A DNA stretch of 64,000 nt from GCA-2748055 sp051746185. GTDB taxonomy: Bacteria; Bacteroidota; Bacteroidia; Bacteroidales; GCA-2748055. The notes under the pieces are model-generated. The model was not told where the DNA came from. It searched no databases and saw only the letters and a program-made list of their open reading frames with translations. Of the stretch, positions 32,276-41,557 are shown piece by piece. Numbering within the stretch: position 1 is the first letter of the stretch; every line of letters starts with the position of its first letter. The DNA is taken from the NCBI GenBank assembly GCA_051746185.1, contig JBNJEV010000002.1:91140-155139 (forward strand), read 5' to 3'. Both the position numbers and the translations under genes were made by a program.

Positions 32276-34615
32276 GTGAATCGGATTCTCCATATCTTTC
32301 TCTTTTTTTCCTGTTTATATCTTCTGGGAGGGCATCTTGCTGCACAGTCATTCGTTGTTTCTGGTTTTGTTAAGGATGAAGATTCCGGAGAAGCGCTTGC
32401 GGGAGCATATGTGTTCGATTCGATTTCCATGAAGGGATATTCAGCTAATAGCTATGGTTTCTTTTCGATGGCTATTGACTCGGCCAAGGCAAAATTGCTG
32501 ATCTCTTTTGTCGGATATCAGAAGAAAATATTCGAGGTGAGCGATCTGGTTGAGGAAGGTGTTGTTTACAAGCTGAAAACAGACAACACCTTTGAAGAAG
32601 TACTCGTGTTTGGGAGCAGGCCCATTGATCGGGTAGGTGGATCCAGTGAGATTCAGTTACCGCTGAAAACGATACGTGAGATGCCCAATTTCATGGGTGA
32701 GCCGGACCTTTTCAAGGCTATTATGCTTCTTCCCGGGGTGCAGAGTGGGGTGGAGGGGACAGCCGGATTGCATGTTCGGGGCGGATCGCCCGATCAGAAT
32801 CTGGTGTTGCTGGATGAGGTACCTCTTTACAATGTAAACCATTTACTTGGCTTCTTTTCTGTGTTCAATATGGATGCCATAAGAAGTGCCTCCTTTATCA
32901 AAGGGGGCTTGCCTGCACGCTATGGAGGAAGACTTGCTTCAGTACTGGATGTGAAAATGAAGGAGGGTAACCTGAAGGAATTCAAGGGCACTGGATCGCT
33001 GGGGCTATTATCATCACAGCTGACGGTGGAAGGACCCATTGTAAAGGAGAAGATTGGCTATATGGCGGCAATCCGGCGAACTTACAGCGACCTGATCTAC
33101 CGGCCCATCCTGGCTATTGCCTCAGATGTGCGGGCAGGATATCATTTCTATGATGCAAACGGGACGCTGTATTGGAACCGGGATCCCAGAAATAATTTTT
33201 ATTACAGCTTCTATCTGGGCGATGACAAGGGATTTATGAAAGAGAAAGACCCTTATGGATCAGCAAACCAGGATATCCGTATCAAATGGGGCAATATGGC
33301 GAATGTGCTCAGGTGGAACCACGTATTCAATCCGCGTATTTTTTCCAATCTTTCATTTGCATTTACCTCTTATCGTTACCTGAACTCCCGGGAATATGAA
33401 AAATATGATGAACCTACCGGAAAGGACTACATGACTGGTAATCTTTATCGAACTTCCGTCCGGGATTTTTTACTCAAGTTTAATGTTGAGCAAAAGGTTG
33501 GAGGAAACCACGAACTTCAATATGGATTTAACTACACTTATCATTTCTACCAGCCTGGAACTAGTGAGTTTACCAATGAATCCACCAGTCTCGATTCGCT
33601 TATTGTTGCACGGAAAATACGGGCTCAAGAAATACACTTATATGCAGAGGATAAGGTAGTATTATTTGATTGGCTGGAGATTAATACAGGCTTTCATTTG
33701 TCCTCTTTCTTTGTGGATGATACTGCCTACCTATCCCCAGAACCTCGGTTTTCAGCCCTGCTCAAATTTGAGGAAAGAGCCGCTATCAAGGCATCCTATT
33801 CCCGACTTTCGCAATATGCAGGACTATTAACCAGCGCTCATGTGGGTTTGCCTACAGACCTCTGGATCCCAACCACCAGGAGCATCCCTCCCCAGCGATC
33901 CGATCTCTGGGTACTCGGCTACCATCATACCTTGGACTGGATGAATTTCTCACTGGAAGCGTATTATCGTAAGATGATCGGCCTTGTGGAATTCAAGGAC
34001 GGTGCGTCTTACTACCTGGGACGGGAAAACTGGGAGAATCTTGTAGCAACTGGGACTGGCGAGGCCTATGGACTGGAGTTCCTGGCCGAGAAGAATTTCG
34101 GGCGCCTTTCGGGCTGGATGGCTTACACACTGTCCTGGAATAATCGTCATTTCCCGGGTATTGATGAGGACTTTCCCTATAAATATGACAGGCGGCACAA
34201 TCTTTCATTAACAGGTGTTTACAAAGTATCCGACCGAACTGCTATTTCTCTAAGCTGGGTCTATTACAGTGGCGAGAACATCACACTTTCAGAGGCCCGG
34301 TATATCACTTACCCAGGTCTGACTACCGGGTTTGAATGGAATAAGGAATCGTTTCCAGGATTATCAACTGCAGAAAGCATTCCGGATAGAAACAACCTGA
34401 AGATGCCGGCCTACCACCGATTAGATCTGGGGATATCGCTGATGAAGCAAAAGAAGAAGGGGGATCGGATCTGGCGCTTCGGCATATACAATGCCTACAA
34501 TCGTCAGAATACCTCTTTCGTGATGATGTACGAGAACGAAAAAGATAATGTGAAGTTCAACAGGTATTCCTTTACACCCTTTATGCCTTATGTAAGATAT
34601 GAGTTTAGATTCTAA
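32276..34615 (+). CDS. TonB-dependent receptor, cassette 1
   Basis: The 779-residue protein starts with GTG at 32276 and a signal peptide (LFFSCLYLLGGHLAAQ). A carboxypeptidase-regulatory-like domain follows (about 25-105: FVVSGFVKDEDSGEALAGAYV). The plug (about 125-230) contains LFKAIMLLPGVQSGVEGTAG, LHVRGGSPDQNLVLLDEVP and LPARYGGRLASVLDV. The rest is a 22-strand barrel ending in YVRYEFRF. It is shorter than SusC transporters (about 1000 residues). It fits receptors that partner DUF4249 lipoproteins instead of SusD. The partner gene follows at once, overlapping by 17 bases. The substrate is unknown; import of a peptide, metal complex or glycan by TonB energy is the family role. Confidence 0.92.
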   Translation: MNRILHIFLFFSCLYLLGGHLAAQSFVVSGFVKDEDSGEALAGAYVFDSISMKGYSANSYGFFSMAIDSAKAKLLISFVGYQKKIFEVSDLVEEGVVYKLKTDNTFEEVLVFGSRPIDRVGGSSEIQLPLKTIREMPNFMGEPDLFKAIMLLPGVQSGVEGTAGLHVRGGSPDQNLVLLDEVPLYNVNHLLGFFSVFNMDAIRSASFIKGGLPARYGGRLASVLDVKMKEGNLKEFKGTGSLGLLSSQLTVEGPIVKEKIGYMAAIRRTYSDLIYRPILAIASDVRAGYHFYDANGTLYWNRDPRNNFYYSFYLGDDKGFMKEKDPYGSANQDIRIKWGNMANVLRWNHVFNPRIFSNLSFAFTSYRYLNSREYEKYDEPTGKDYMTGNLYRTSVRDFLLKFNVEQKVGGNHELQYGFNYTYHFYQPGTSEFTNESTSLDSLIVARKIRAQEIHLYAEDKVVLFDWLEINTGFHLSSFFVDDTAYLSPEPRFSALLKFEERAAIKASYSRLSQYAGLLTSAHVGLPTDLWIPTTRSIPPQRSDLWVLGYHHTLDWMNFSLEAYYRKMIGLVEFKDGASYYLGRENWENLVATGTGEAYGLEFLAEKNFGRLSGWMAYTLSWNNRHFPGIDEDFPYKYDRRHNLSLTGVYKVSDRTAISLSWVYYSGENITLSEARYITYPGLTTGFEWNKESFPGLSTAESIPDRNNLKMPAYHRLDLGISLMKQKKKGDRIWRFGIYNAYNRQNTSFVMMYENEKDNVKFNRYSFTPFMPYVRYEFRF

Positions 34616-35594
34616 GATATTCTCGCACCACCGCTGGTGTATTCTAGTTCCGGTAATTTTGTTGCTACAGGTTTCCTGTGTTGAGGAAATGGAACTCCCT
34701 GAAGGATTCTATGAGGGGCGAATGGTAGTAAACGCTGTGCTGGATCCGGATTCGCTCGTAAAGATCAATGTGGCCCGGAGTATGCCACCGAGCGGGAAGG
34801 TTGAGTTTGAATTTATTGAAGATGCGGATATTCGAATGGGATTGATTGAAACGGAGGGGGTCCCTGGTTTTACCTATGCGCAACTGGGCTGGTATGAAAA
34901 CTCTGTGGTTGATGTTGATTTAGGATCAACCTATTTCCTGGAGGTTAGTTCTCCGGATCTGCCCGCGATTACTTCAAGTGTGACAATTCCGGGAAAACCG
35001 CTTATCACGAACGTACGTGTTTATGGTGATTCAATATCTTTTAATATAGTGGATAATCCGGTTGAAAGCAATTACTATTTTGTAAGAACCTATGCCTGGC
35101 AAGAGACGTATGATTGTTTTGAACACGAGGATGGGACATGGCAATGTGTTGATGATACTGTTTATCGACTGAAAGAATCGGAATCTGACCTTGAATATAT
35201 AGAGGCATGGTATTCGAAACGATATGGCTGGATAAACAGCCTGACCGGTTTTACTTTTGATGATGAATTCTGGTCCATGGATCCTGATTACCAAGCCGAC
35301 TCATACCTATTCTCTGACATAAGGTTCAATGGACAATCCACTGAATTTCATATGGATATTTCTTATGCACTATCCTGGGTGGTTGGTAGTCCACGTAAAA
35401 TTGATCTATTTGTTTATTCTCTGGAGGAAAATTACTATCGCTACCTGTTCACCTTGGCACAGTACCTGACTACAGATGAGACCCCTTTTACCGACCGCGC
35501 CAAGGTCCATAACAATATCCTGGGGGGTTATGGCGTTTTCGGAGCCGAGAATGGTGTGAAATTTGAGATAATTCTTCCGGATCAGAAAAAGTAG
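34599..35594 (+). CDS. DUF4249 lipoprotein, cassette 1
   Basis: The 331-residue lipoprotein has its lipobox at Cys27 (ILLLQVSC), then the DUF4249 opening (FYEGRMVVNAVLDPDSLVKINVARS). The body shows the family pattern of a short N-terminal beta domain (SDLPAITSSVTIPGKP type) and a C-terminal region ending DRAKVHNNILGGYGVFGAENG. DUF4249 proteins are almost always encoded next to TonB receptors of the kind at 32276-34615 and are thought to be surface partners, comparable in position to SusD. The gene overlaps the receptor gene by 17 bases. In the second cassette the homologous gene precedes its receptor instead. Confidence 0.9.
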   Translation: MSLDSKIFSHHRWCILVPVILLLQVSCVEEMELPEGFYEGRMVVNAVLDPDSLVKINVARSMPPSGKVEFEFIEDADIRMGLIETEGVPGFTYAQLGWYENSVVDVDLGSTYFLEVSSPDLPAITSSVTIPGKPLITNVRVYGDSISFNIVDNPVESNYYFVRTYAWQETYDCFEHEDGTWQCVDDTVYRLKESESDLEYIEAWYSKRYGWINSLTGFTFDDEFWSMDPDYQADSYLFSDIRFNGQSTEFHMDISYALSWVVGSPRKIDLFVYSLEENYYRYLFTLAQYLTTDETPFTDRAKVHNNILGGYGVFGAENGVKFEIILPDQKK

Positions 35595-35624
35595 TAAAAG
35601 AAGATCTGACCAGGAAGTGCTTGT

Positions 35625-35660
35625 ATTGTCCTATAATGTAATTGCATTATGTTAATATAG
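35625..35660 (+). repeat. Cassette-boundary dyad, copy 2
   Basis: This copy matches the element at 29967-30002 at 35 of 36 positions (ATTGTCCTATAATG, then AATTGCATTATG, TTAATATAG). It starts 31 bases after the DUF4249 stop of cassette 1 and begins the upstream region of cassette 2. The preceding TGCTTGT is shared with copy 3 at 41710. Confidence 0.85.
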
Positions 35661-35765
35661 CTTTGGAATTCAGGGCTATATCTGTTAATCAACTGTGTAT
35701 TTCTGGAAAATATCGTGCAACTTCAATAGGGTAGGAGAAAAAGCTTTAGTGAATATATCGATGAT

Positions 35766-35804
35766 ACACTCTTTTTGCGTTGCGAAGCAACGTGAAAAGG
35801 GTGT
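35766..35804. repeat. Inverted repeat upstream of cassette 2
   Basis: ACACTCTTTTTGCGTTGC (35766-35783) pairs with GCAACGTGAAAAGGGTGT (35787-35804) around a GAA loop. Most of the 18 positions pair if G-T wobbles are allowed. Its counterpart at 30071-30107 is weaker. The interval 35595-35911 has no gene apart from this and the boundary dyad. Confidence 0.75.
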
Positions 35805-35911
35805 TTGGAGGAAGCGCTGATATATTCAAATACTTATTATCAATCTATTATATAACATAGAATTCTCCCAAACGGAAATTGTGCATAACTTTTTTTATAG
35901 ATATTGATTTC

Positions 35912-36159
35912 TAATAAGATAATCTTGGATAATTCCTTTTTTTTTTTGGTAAATTGGTTGTAGCCAGAATTCAAAACCAGTTTGCTCTGAAATTAATAGG
36001 ATAATCTTATTATTAGTGATGGCTCAGTCCATGCAAGGCATGTGTGACTATCGGGGAGTTAATGTTTCTTTCCAACGCAAAAAACAAAACTCACCCCTGA
36101 AGGCTACGAAACACAACAGGGGTGAGGAAAACCGAAGTTTTATTTAAAGCATTACAAAG
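35912..36159 (+). promoter_or_regulatory. Conserved promoter and structured leader of cassette 2
   Basis: The layout repeats that of cassette 1: TTG at 35925-35927, 11 T at 35937-35947, TAAATTGG at 35950-35957, spacer 22 nt. Bases 36027-36126 are identical to the other leader, with the CATGC/GCATG hairpin at 36030-36042 and the stem CTCACCCCTG (36090-36099) with CAGGGGTGAG (36117-36126). An ATG at 36031 opens a 38-codon leader frame (MQGMCDYRGV...) that stops at 36145-36147, 12 bases before the lipoprotein start. In cassette 1 the same frame stays open into the gene. Whether the peptide is made is unknown. Confidence 0.6.
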
Positions 36160-37170
36160 ATGAAAAAAATCTTAATCTTTTTCTGTTGGTTATCAATTAT
36201 TAGTTGCGAAAACAGCCTTATTGATCTCGAGGTAAATGATGTTCGAGATCAAATAATACCTCAATTCAGTTCTATGGAGGAAGTTACCTCAACTATTGAA
36301 ATGCTAATGAATATGAGTCAAGAAGAACGTGTTGAATGGGAGAAAGATCATGGATTCAAATCGTTCCACACCAAATGTGAAGAGGTTTATGCCATGATGC
36401 AGTCAATTCCATTCGATACTCAAGAAGAAGTGTTGGAAAAAGTTGAGGAATATAGTGATTATTTACAGATTCTTGAAGAGGATGGTGAATTAGAACTGGA
36501 AAACGTACTATACAACTCAATTTATAAATACATTATCGATGAAAACGGGTTCTTTCGCGTTGAGAATCTGTTTTACAAGGTATTTGACCAGGCCATAGTT
36601 GGAACAAATATGTCCAATCTTCCAAAGTTAAGTGATCTTCGTTGGGAGGATATATCCTCTATAAGTTCTAATCCTGATTTTAATATAATAGTCCTTGCAA
36701 AACTCTCTACAAAAAAGGATGCTGCATATGATGCTGGACGCAGTGACACAGATAAAAGTGATCAGCAGAAATATGACGGAAGGTACAGAAGGGTTAAGCT
36801 GGAGATTCAACTAATAAGGACAAAAGCTATGGGAATAACAAGAATTGATTATGAAAGAATAATCACCCCTCAACAAAAAATCCTTGGGATCTGGTGGAGA
36901 TATACTGTTCCCAATGTTAGCGGTGATATGGATGCAAGGGTAGATTATGAGCTTTCTCCTGCCGGCAGCCCAGTTGAATGGGATAATGAACGTATTACGG
37001 AGACTCTATCAGAAAACAATTCTGATAGAATTTTTGAAAACGATATTATCTATCAATCTGTCTATGAAGAGAATCTCGATTATCATTTTGGGGCATTTGA
37101 CTGCACAGCCACAACAAGTCATATTACAAATTATGCAATTGTGAGAGAGAATGCTTACATATTAAATTAG
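36160..37170 (+). CDS. Cassette 2 cargo lipoprotein (possibly DUF4848-like)
   Basis: The 336-residue lipoprotein has its lipobox at Cys16 (WLSIISC). The N-terminal half is helical and acidic (FSSMEEVTSTIEMLMNMSQE, then EEVLEKVEEYSDYLQILEED). The phrase SQEERVEWEKDHGFKS recalls DUF4848-type Bacteroides lipoproteins, though I hold this only weakly. The C-terminal half looks beta-rich (RRVKLEIQLIRTKAMGITRID). It occupies the same slot as the lipoprotein at 30490-31623, behind a near-identical leader. The mature sequences share nothing obvious, so the slot seems to accept unrelated cargo. Surface display through the cassette's outer-membrane proteins is a guess. Confidence 0.7.
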   Translation: MKKILIFFCWLSIISCENSLIDLEVNDVRDQIIPQFSSMEEVTSTIEMLMNMSQEERVEWEKDHGFKSFHTKCEEVYAMMQSIPFDTQEEVLEKVEEYSDYLQILEEDGELELENVLYNSIYKYIIDENGFFRVENLFYKVFDQAIVGTNMSNLPKLSDLRWEDISSISSNPDFNIIVLAKLSTKKDAAYDAGRSDTDKSDQQKYDGRYRRVKLEIQLIRTKAMGITRIDYERIITPQQKILGIWWRYTVPNVSGDMDARVDYELSPAGSPVEWDNERITETLSENNSDRIFENDIIYQSVYEENLDYHFGAFDCTATTSHITNYAIVRENAYILN

Positions 37171-37186
37171 GGATATTTAAATATTT

Positions 37187-37219
37187 CCACCGGAGGGCCC
37201 TCTCGGGAATCTCCGGTGG
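37187..37219 (+). terminator. Intercistronic hairpin after cassette 2 cargo gene
   Basis: CCACCGGAG (37187-37195) pairs perfectly with CTCCGGTGG (37211-37219) around a 15-nt loop that itself contains GGGCCC, then TATTTAAATCT. Its place, 17 bases after the lipoprotein stop, matches the cassette 1 hairpin although the sequence differs. Confidence 0.65.
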
Positions 37220-37244
37220 TATTTAAATCTTATTGCTCTGTAAT

Positions 37245-37766
37245 ATGAAAAGACTGATAATATTTTCATTATTGATATTTCTTTTTTCTGTCTCTTCAGC
37301 CCAGGAGGATTTAGGACATTTTAACTTAAAAGCAGGCGTTTCGTTGCACAGGACTTCTCTGTGGAAAGGTCCGATTGCCCATGTAGCAGGAAGACTGTCT
37401 CTCATTTACATATTTTTGAATCATTTTGAAGTTGGGGCCTATGGGGCGTATAGCAAGTATAGATCATATTTTGATCATACACCTGACACTCCAATAGTGA
37501 CCTATGGTATGGAGCTGAATTACAATATCTTTCAACGATTAAGGACTGAGGGGGAGCCAAAATGGGCATTATATATCTCTGGGAGAATGGGCGGTTATTA
37601 TGCTTTTTTCCCAGAGGAAATGGAATCTGTTACACGTAAACATAGAGTTGATTATGGTGCATATTTAGGCATTGAATATTCACTTTCAAATTATTTTACA
37701 CCTTACTTAGAGGTCGGATATGGGGAGTTGTCCTTTATGGAACTGGGATTGAATTTTCACTTTTAG
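37245..37766 (+). CDS. Small outer-membrane beta-barrel protein, cassette 2
   Basis: Started at ATG 37245, the protein has 173 residues with a signal peptide (LIIFSLLIFLFSVSSAQ). Amphipathic strands follow, ending in LGLNFHF. It is a homologue of the 31694-32266 product, best conserved in the last 40 residues, while the middle differs (ISGRMGGYYAFFPEEME). The gene lies 21 bases before the DUF4249 gene. Its role is unknown. An eight-strand barrel in the outer membrane is the structural prediction. Confidence 0.72.
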   Translation: MKRLIIFSLLIFLFSVSSAQEDLGHFNLKAGVSLHRTSLWKGPIAHVAGRLSLIYIFLNHFEVGAYGAYSKYRSYFDHTPDTPIVTYGMELNYNIFQRLRTEGEPKWALYISGRMGGYYAFFPEEMESVTRKHRVDYGAYLGIEYSLSNYFTPYLEVGYGELSFMELGLNFHF

Positions 37767-37787
37767 AGCAGATTATTATTATTGAGA

Positions 37788-38747
37788 ATGGAATTCAGTA
37801 TTGGTAGAAAATACAGGTTAATTGATTTCCTGACAAAAGGAATTTGTTCCATTCTCATATTGACTTCTATTTCCTGTTCAAAACTGATTAGTGATGAATT
37901 TCCCCCTTTTGATCCAATTCCAGCTGTAAATGGAGTACTGGTAGCAGGGCAAAACGTGAATATCCATGTCTCCCAGGTGGAACAGATCGACGATACTCCA
38001 CTTCGATATATCGACAATGCGCTAATTACTCTTTTTAAAAATGAGATAGCAGTGGCAGAAATGCCATTATTTGAATACGGGCTCTACTATTCTCATGAAA
38101 TCGTCCGACCCGGCGAGATTTATAGTTGCTCCATCAGGATTAGTGGCTTCCCGGATCTCTATTGTATGGATAGCATTCCATTACTTACAAGGGTAAGCAT
38201 CACTGATCATACCAATACTGCCAAGATCAATGAAGAGGGTGGTTATAATGAAGGGATTACTATCGAGTTTCAGGATGATACGACTACTGAGGATTATTAT
38301 GAGGTGATTATCGACAAGAGAGATATATCTAGGTATAGTGTATATGCTTTTGATGAAACCAGTGAGATACTTCTTAACGAGGGACTGGAACCTTATTCTA
38401 CCGAATCACTGGTATTCAGTGATAAGATGATGGAAGAATCAATGATCACCATGACTCTTGACTTCGAGGGTGCAACCAGCCGGAAGTGTTATAGCCAGGA
38501 TTCTTGTGTATTTAAAGTATATGAACACACAGTGATTGTTGAACTCCGGCATATCAGCCGGGAGTATTACAGATATAAGAAGGATTTTTATTTCTACGAA
38601 AAGAACCTCTATCCACAATTCACAGACGGAACTGCAACGGCATTCTCACTTTATTCCAATATTGAAAACGGAATGGGAATATTTGGTGGTTATACTGTAT
38701 CTATAGATTCTATTTGGGTTCCGGATGCCAGAATCCCCGTGAAATGA
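37788..38747 (+). CDS. DUF4249 lipoprotein, cassette 2
   Basis: I prefer ATG 37788 (319 residues); a TTG six bases upstream is also possible. The lipobox ends at Cys30 (LILTSISC). The family pattern is clear in FDPIPAVNGVLVAGQNVNIHVSQ, a Tyr-rich SREYYRYKKDFYFYEKN segment and the ending YSNIENGMGIFGGY. It corresponds to the 34599-35594 protein but is encoded before its TonB receptor, with an ATGA overlap. It is probably the surface-exposed partner of that receptor. The opposite gene order in the two cassettes argues against simple tandem duplication of one operon. Confidence 0.88.
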   Translation: MEFSIGRKYRLIDFLTKGICSILILTSISCSKLISDEFPPFDPIPAVNGVLVAGQNVNIHVSQVEQIDDTPLRYIDNALITLFKNEIAVAEMPLFEYGLYYSHEIVRPGEIYSCSIRISGFPDLYCMDSIPLLTRVSITDHTNTAKINEEGGYNEGITIEFQDDTTTEDYYEVIIDKRDISRYSVYAFDETSEILLNEGLEPYSTESLVFSDKMMEESMITMTLDFEGATSRKCYSQDSCVFKVYEHTVIVELRHISREYYRYKKDFYFYEKNLYPQFTDGTATAFSLYSNIENGMGIFGGYTVSIDSIWVPDARIPVK

Positions 38748-41080
38748 ATAAGAACTCCCTAAAAATATGTTTCATTCTCATAGGATTGATACTGAGTACA
38801 ACTCAGTGGGGGTACGCACAGAAACGGGTAGCGGGTATTGTACGTGACAAGCAATCAGGTGAGTTGCTCATCGGTGCAAATATCATAGATCCCATCAAAA
38901 AGACCGGAACTGCTACTGATAACAACGGTTATTTCAGTATGGTGATGGCCGGAGAATCAGACTCCCTGCTTATCACCTATGTGGGCTACTCAGCGCAATC
39001 AATGTTGTTAAGGACCGGGAAGGACACCATATTAGACATCTACCTGCAACCCGGAAAAGAGATTGAGGAAGTGGAGATCGTGGCTTTCAAAAAGATCCAG
39101 TTCAATGAATCGACTTTGTCCTATAGAGAACTCAAGACTATACCCTCCATCGGATCCGAACCTGACATATTGAAAACACTTCAGCTCCTTCCCGGGATCC
39201 AGACAACAAGTGAAGGATCCAGCAACCTGACAGTCAGGGGTGGCGGTCCCGGTCAGAACCTATTCCTGATTGATAATGTCCCGCTATACTATGTCAATCA
39301 CCTAGGCGGTTATGTTTCAGTATTTAATCCGGACATGATCAATAATGTCAGGGTATTAAAAGGGGGCTTTCCTGCAAAATATGGTGGTAAACTGTCCTCT
39401 GTCATCGATATCAGCATGCGTGAGGGGAATCCTGACAGAATTAAGGGAACTGCGGGGATCGGAGTGATGGGAATGAATGGGACAATAGAAGGTCCGATAA
39501 ATGAAAGGACCACTTTCCTGGTGTCTGCGAGAAAAACCTTCACAGAACTTCTATACGGTACTGTGAGTGCAATTGCCGATGGAAATTATTTGATCACCTA
39601 TGGATTTTATGACCTGAACGGGAAGATCACCTGGAGACCTGATATCAGGAATACTGTACAACTCTCCATGTATGCTGGAGACGATCAACTTGTTTTTCGT
39701 GTTCTGGACCCTGACCAGAAAATGCGGTATAAAAATAAATGGGGAAATGTACTACTATCCACAACATGGAAACGGATTCTCTCTCCTAAGGCATATATGG
39801 ATCATACCCTTTCAACCACGCGTTATAGAGTTAAAGACTTAAGGGCATACCATCTTCCAGGATCTGACGACGGAGCGTATTCTTTTAGAAGCAATTATAT
39901 ATCATCGGTTCAGGATATGACCTTGAAGTCTGACCTCAGGTACAGGCTGGTCCGGGGATGGTCCGCTGACCTGGGGCTCCAATTCTCGTATTTATTTTTT
40001 AATCCAAATAAGTATTGGGAAACCAATGAAAGGGACGTCCCGGAAACACCGTCCATTCATGCACTAGAATCAAGCATCTACATTGAAAACCACTTTTCCC
40101 TGGGTAAACATATTGATCTGAACCTGGGATTGCGTGGAACGCAGTACCTGACAGAGAATTTGGTGGATTATAGCCTGGAACCAAGATTGGACCTGTCTGT
40201 TTCTATCATTGAAACCCAGGTCCTAAATGCCAGTTACATGAAAGGAAGCCAGTATGCACATTTGATATATTCCTCAGGAAATACCTTTAATAACGAAGTA
40301 TGGGTCCCAACTGAAGCCGGTATGGATCCGGCTGAAGTCATACAATACTCAGTAGGTTGGAAAGGTGAATTTTTTAAAAGAATGTTTTCTGTGGAGATCG
40401 GTATGTATAAGAAAGCAATGGAAAACCTTGTTACATATAAAGAGGGTTTTGCAAATCTCAGGGGAGATGCCAACTGGGAGTCAAAGCTTGAAACAGGAGG
40501 AACTGGAAAATCGGAAGGAATCGAATTCTTCCTTCGAAAGAACAAGGGACTCTGGACAGGTTTTGCAGGTTATGACTACTCACATGCTACCAGGCAATTT
40601 GATGAAATTAACGAAGGGAATGAATATGCGTTTGAATACGACCGCCCGCATAGTTTTACCCTGGATATCAACCGGAAAATCAATGAACGATGGAACATCA
40701 ATGCCGCCTGGATTTACCAGTCCGGGCTGCCATACACCCCTGCAATCGCCCGTTATTACATTCCAGATACCAGGGATGACAGGATTCAGTATAATTACGA
40801 GGCATTGGTTTACGGGGAAAGGAACAGCGAGCGTATGCGCCCATATCACCGGCTTGATATGGCAGTAAATTACATCATCGAAACAAAAAGAGGGAGGAAA
40901 GCCACCTGGACTTTCTCGGTTTACAACCTTTACAATCGTAGAAATCCATACTTTTATTATTACAAGGAACAACCTCTATTTGAATACACTACACCTGAGG
41001 AAGGCAATAGTTCTTTGAAGCTTTATCAATACAGTTTTTTCCCCATAATCCCGTCTGTGAGTTTTAAATTGGAGTTTTAA
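38744..41080 (+). CDS. TonB-dependent receptor, cassette 2
   Basis: I start at ATG 38744, in an ATGA overlap with the DUF4249 stop, giving 778 residues with a signal peptide ending in TTQWGYAQ. A carboxypeptidase-regulatory-like domain (KRVAGIVRDKQSGELLIGANI) and a plug (ILKTLQLLPGIQTTSEGSSN, LTVRGGGPGQNLFLIDNVP, FPAKYGGKLSSVIDI) precede the barrel, which ends in SVSFKLEF. It is homologous over its whole length to the 32276-34615 receptor but clearly diverged. Its last 100 residues are much closer to the remnant at 28860-29189. The substrate is unknown; with DUF4249 it would form a TonB-driven import complex. Confidence 0.92.
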   Translation: MNKNSLKICFILIGLILSTTQWGYAQKRVAGIVRDKQSGELLIGANIIDPIKKTGTATDNNGYFSMVMAGESDSLLITYVGYSAQSMLLRTGKDTILDIYLQPGKEIEEVEIVAFKKIQFNESTLSYRELKTIPSIGSEPDILKTLQLLPGIQTTSEGSSNLTVRGGGPGQNLFLIDNVPLYYVNHLGGYVSVFNPDMINNVRVLKGGFPAKYGGKLSSVIDISMREGNPDRIKGTAGIGVMGMNGTIEGPINERTTFLVSARKTFTELLYGTVSAIADGNYLITYGFYDLNGKITWRPDIRNTVQLSMYAGDDQLVFRVLDPDQKMRYKNKWGNVLLSTTWKRILSPKAYMDHTLSTTRYRVKDLRAYHLPGSDDGAYSFRSNYISSVQDMTLKSDLRYRLVRGWSADLGLQFSYLFFNPNKYWETNERDVPETPSIHALESSIYIENHFSLGKHIDLNLGLRGTQYLTENLVDYSLEPRLDLSVSIIETQVLNASYMKGSQYAHLIYSSGNTFNNEVWVPTEAGMDPAEVIQYSVGWKGEFFKRMFSVEIGMYKKAMENLVTYKEGFANLRGDANWESKLETGGTGKSEGIEFFLRKNKGLWTGFAGYDYSHATRQFDEINEGNEYAFEYDRPHSFTLDINRKINERWNINAAWIYQSGLPYTPAIARYYIPDTRDDRIQYNYEALVYGERNSERMRPYHRLDMAVNYIIETKRGRKATWTFSVYNLYNRRNPYFYYYKEQPLFEYTTPEEGNSSLKLYQYSFFPIIPSVSFKLEF

Positions 41081-41344
41081 GTTAAATATCCATATTCACA
41101 GCTTAATATCTAATATCTCAACATTAGAATCGGATTGACAAGTGTATAGCAAACTGAGCGAAGCGAATTTGCTAATACGCTTGTTTTAAATAGATTAAAC
41201 GTAAAGCTTTTGCGCAAAAGGAGGAGTTTTCACGCAAACGAGGACGGGGGGCAAAGGCCATTGCGCCTGAAGCGGATTTTGCATTTCTTCAGTAATAAAA
41301 TCCGCTGAACAGCAATGTCAGGGAGGCCGGAGCGGCTATTTACA

Positions 41345-41368
41345 CATAATGTCTAATTATAGGACAAT
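41345..41368 (-). repeat. Reverse-orientation boundary motif, copy a
   Basis: Read on the minus strand it is ATTGTCCTATAATTA followed by ATTATG, matching the first half of the boundary dyads. It is preceded on the plus strand by the ACAGCAATGTCAG repeat, as is the next copy. Confidence 0.65.
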
Positions 41369-41534
41369 CTGTACTAACCTTAAATACTTTACATTTTGCG
41401 TGCCAGCCTATGCGATCTATTTACCTGAGCGACCAGGCGAAGGCAAGCTGCGAAATCTGAATTAAGCTGAGAGCTTAACCCGAATATCAACTCAAAAGAG
41501 AAAGCCGGGAAATAGACAGCAATGTCAGCGCAGA

Positions 41535-41557
41535 CATAATACTGAATTATAGGACAA
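41535..41557 (-). repeat. Reverse-orientation boundary motif, copy b
   Basis: Read on the minus strand it is TTGTCCTATAATT followed after a few bases by ATTATG. It lies just after the second ACAGCAATGTCAG copy, so a larger degenerate unit seems to be repeated here. Confidence 0.6.
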
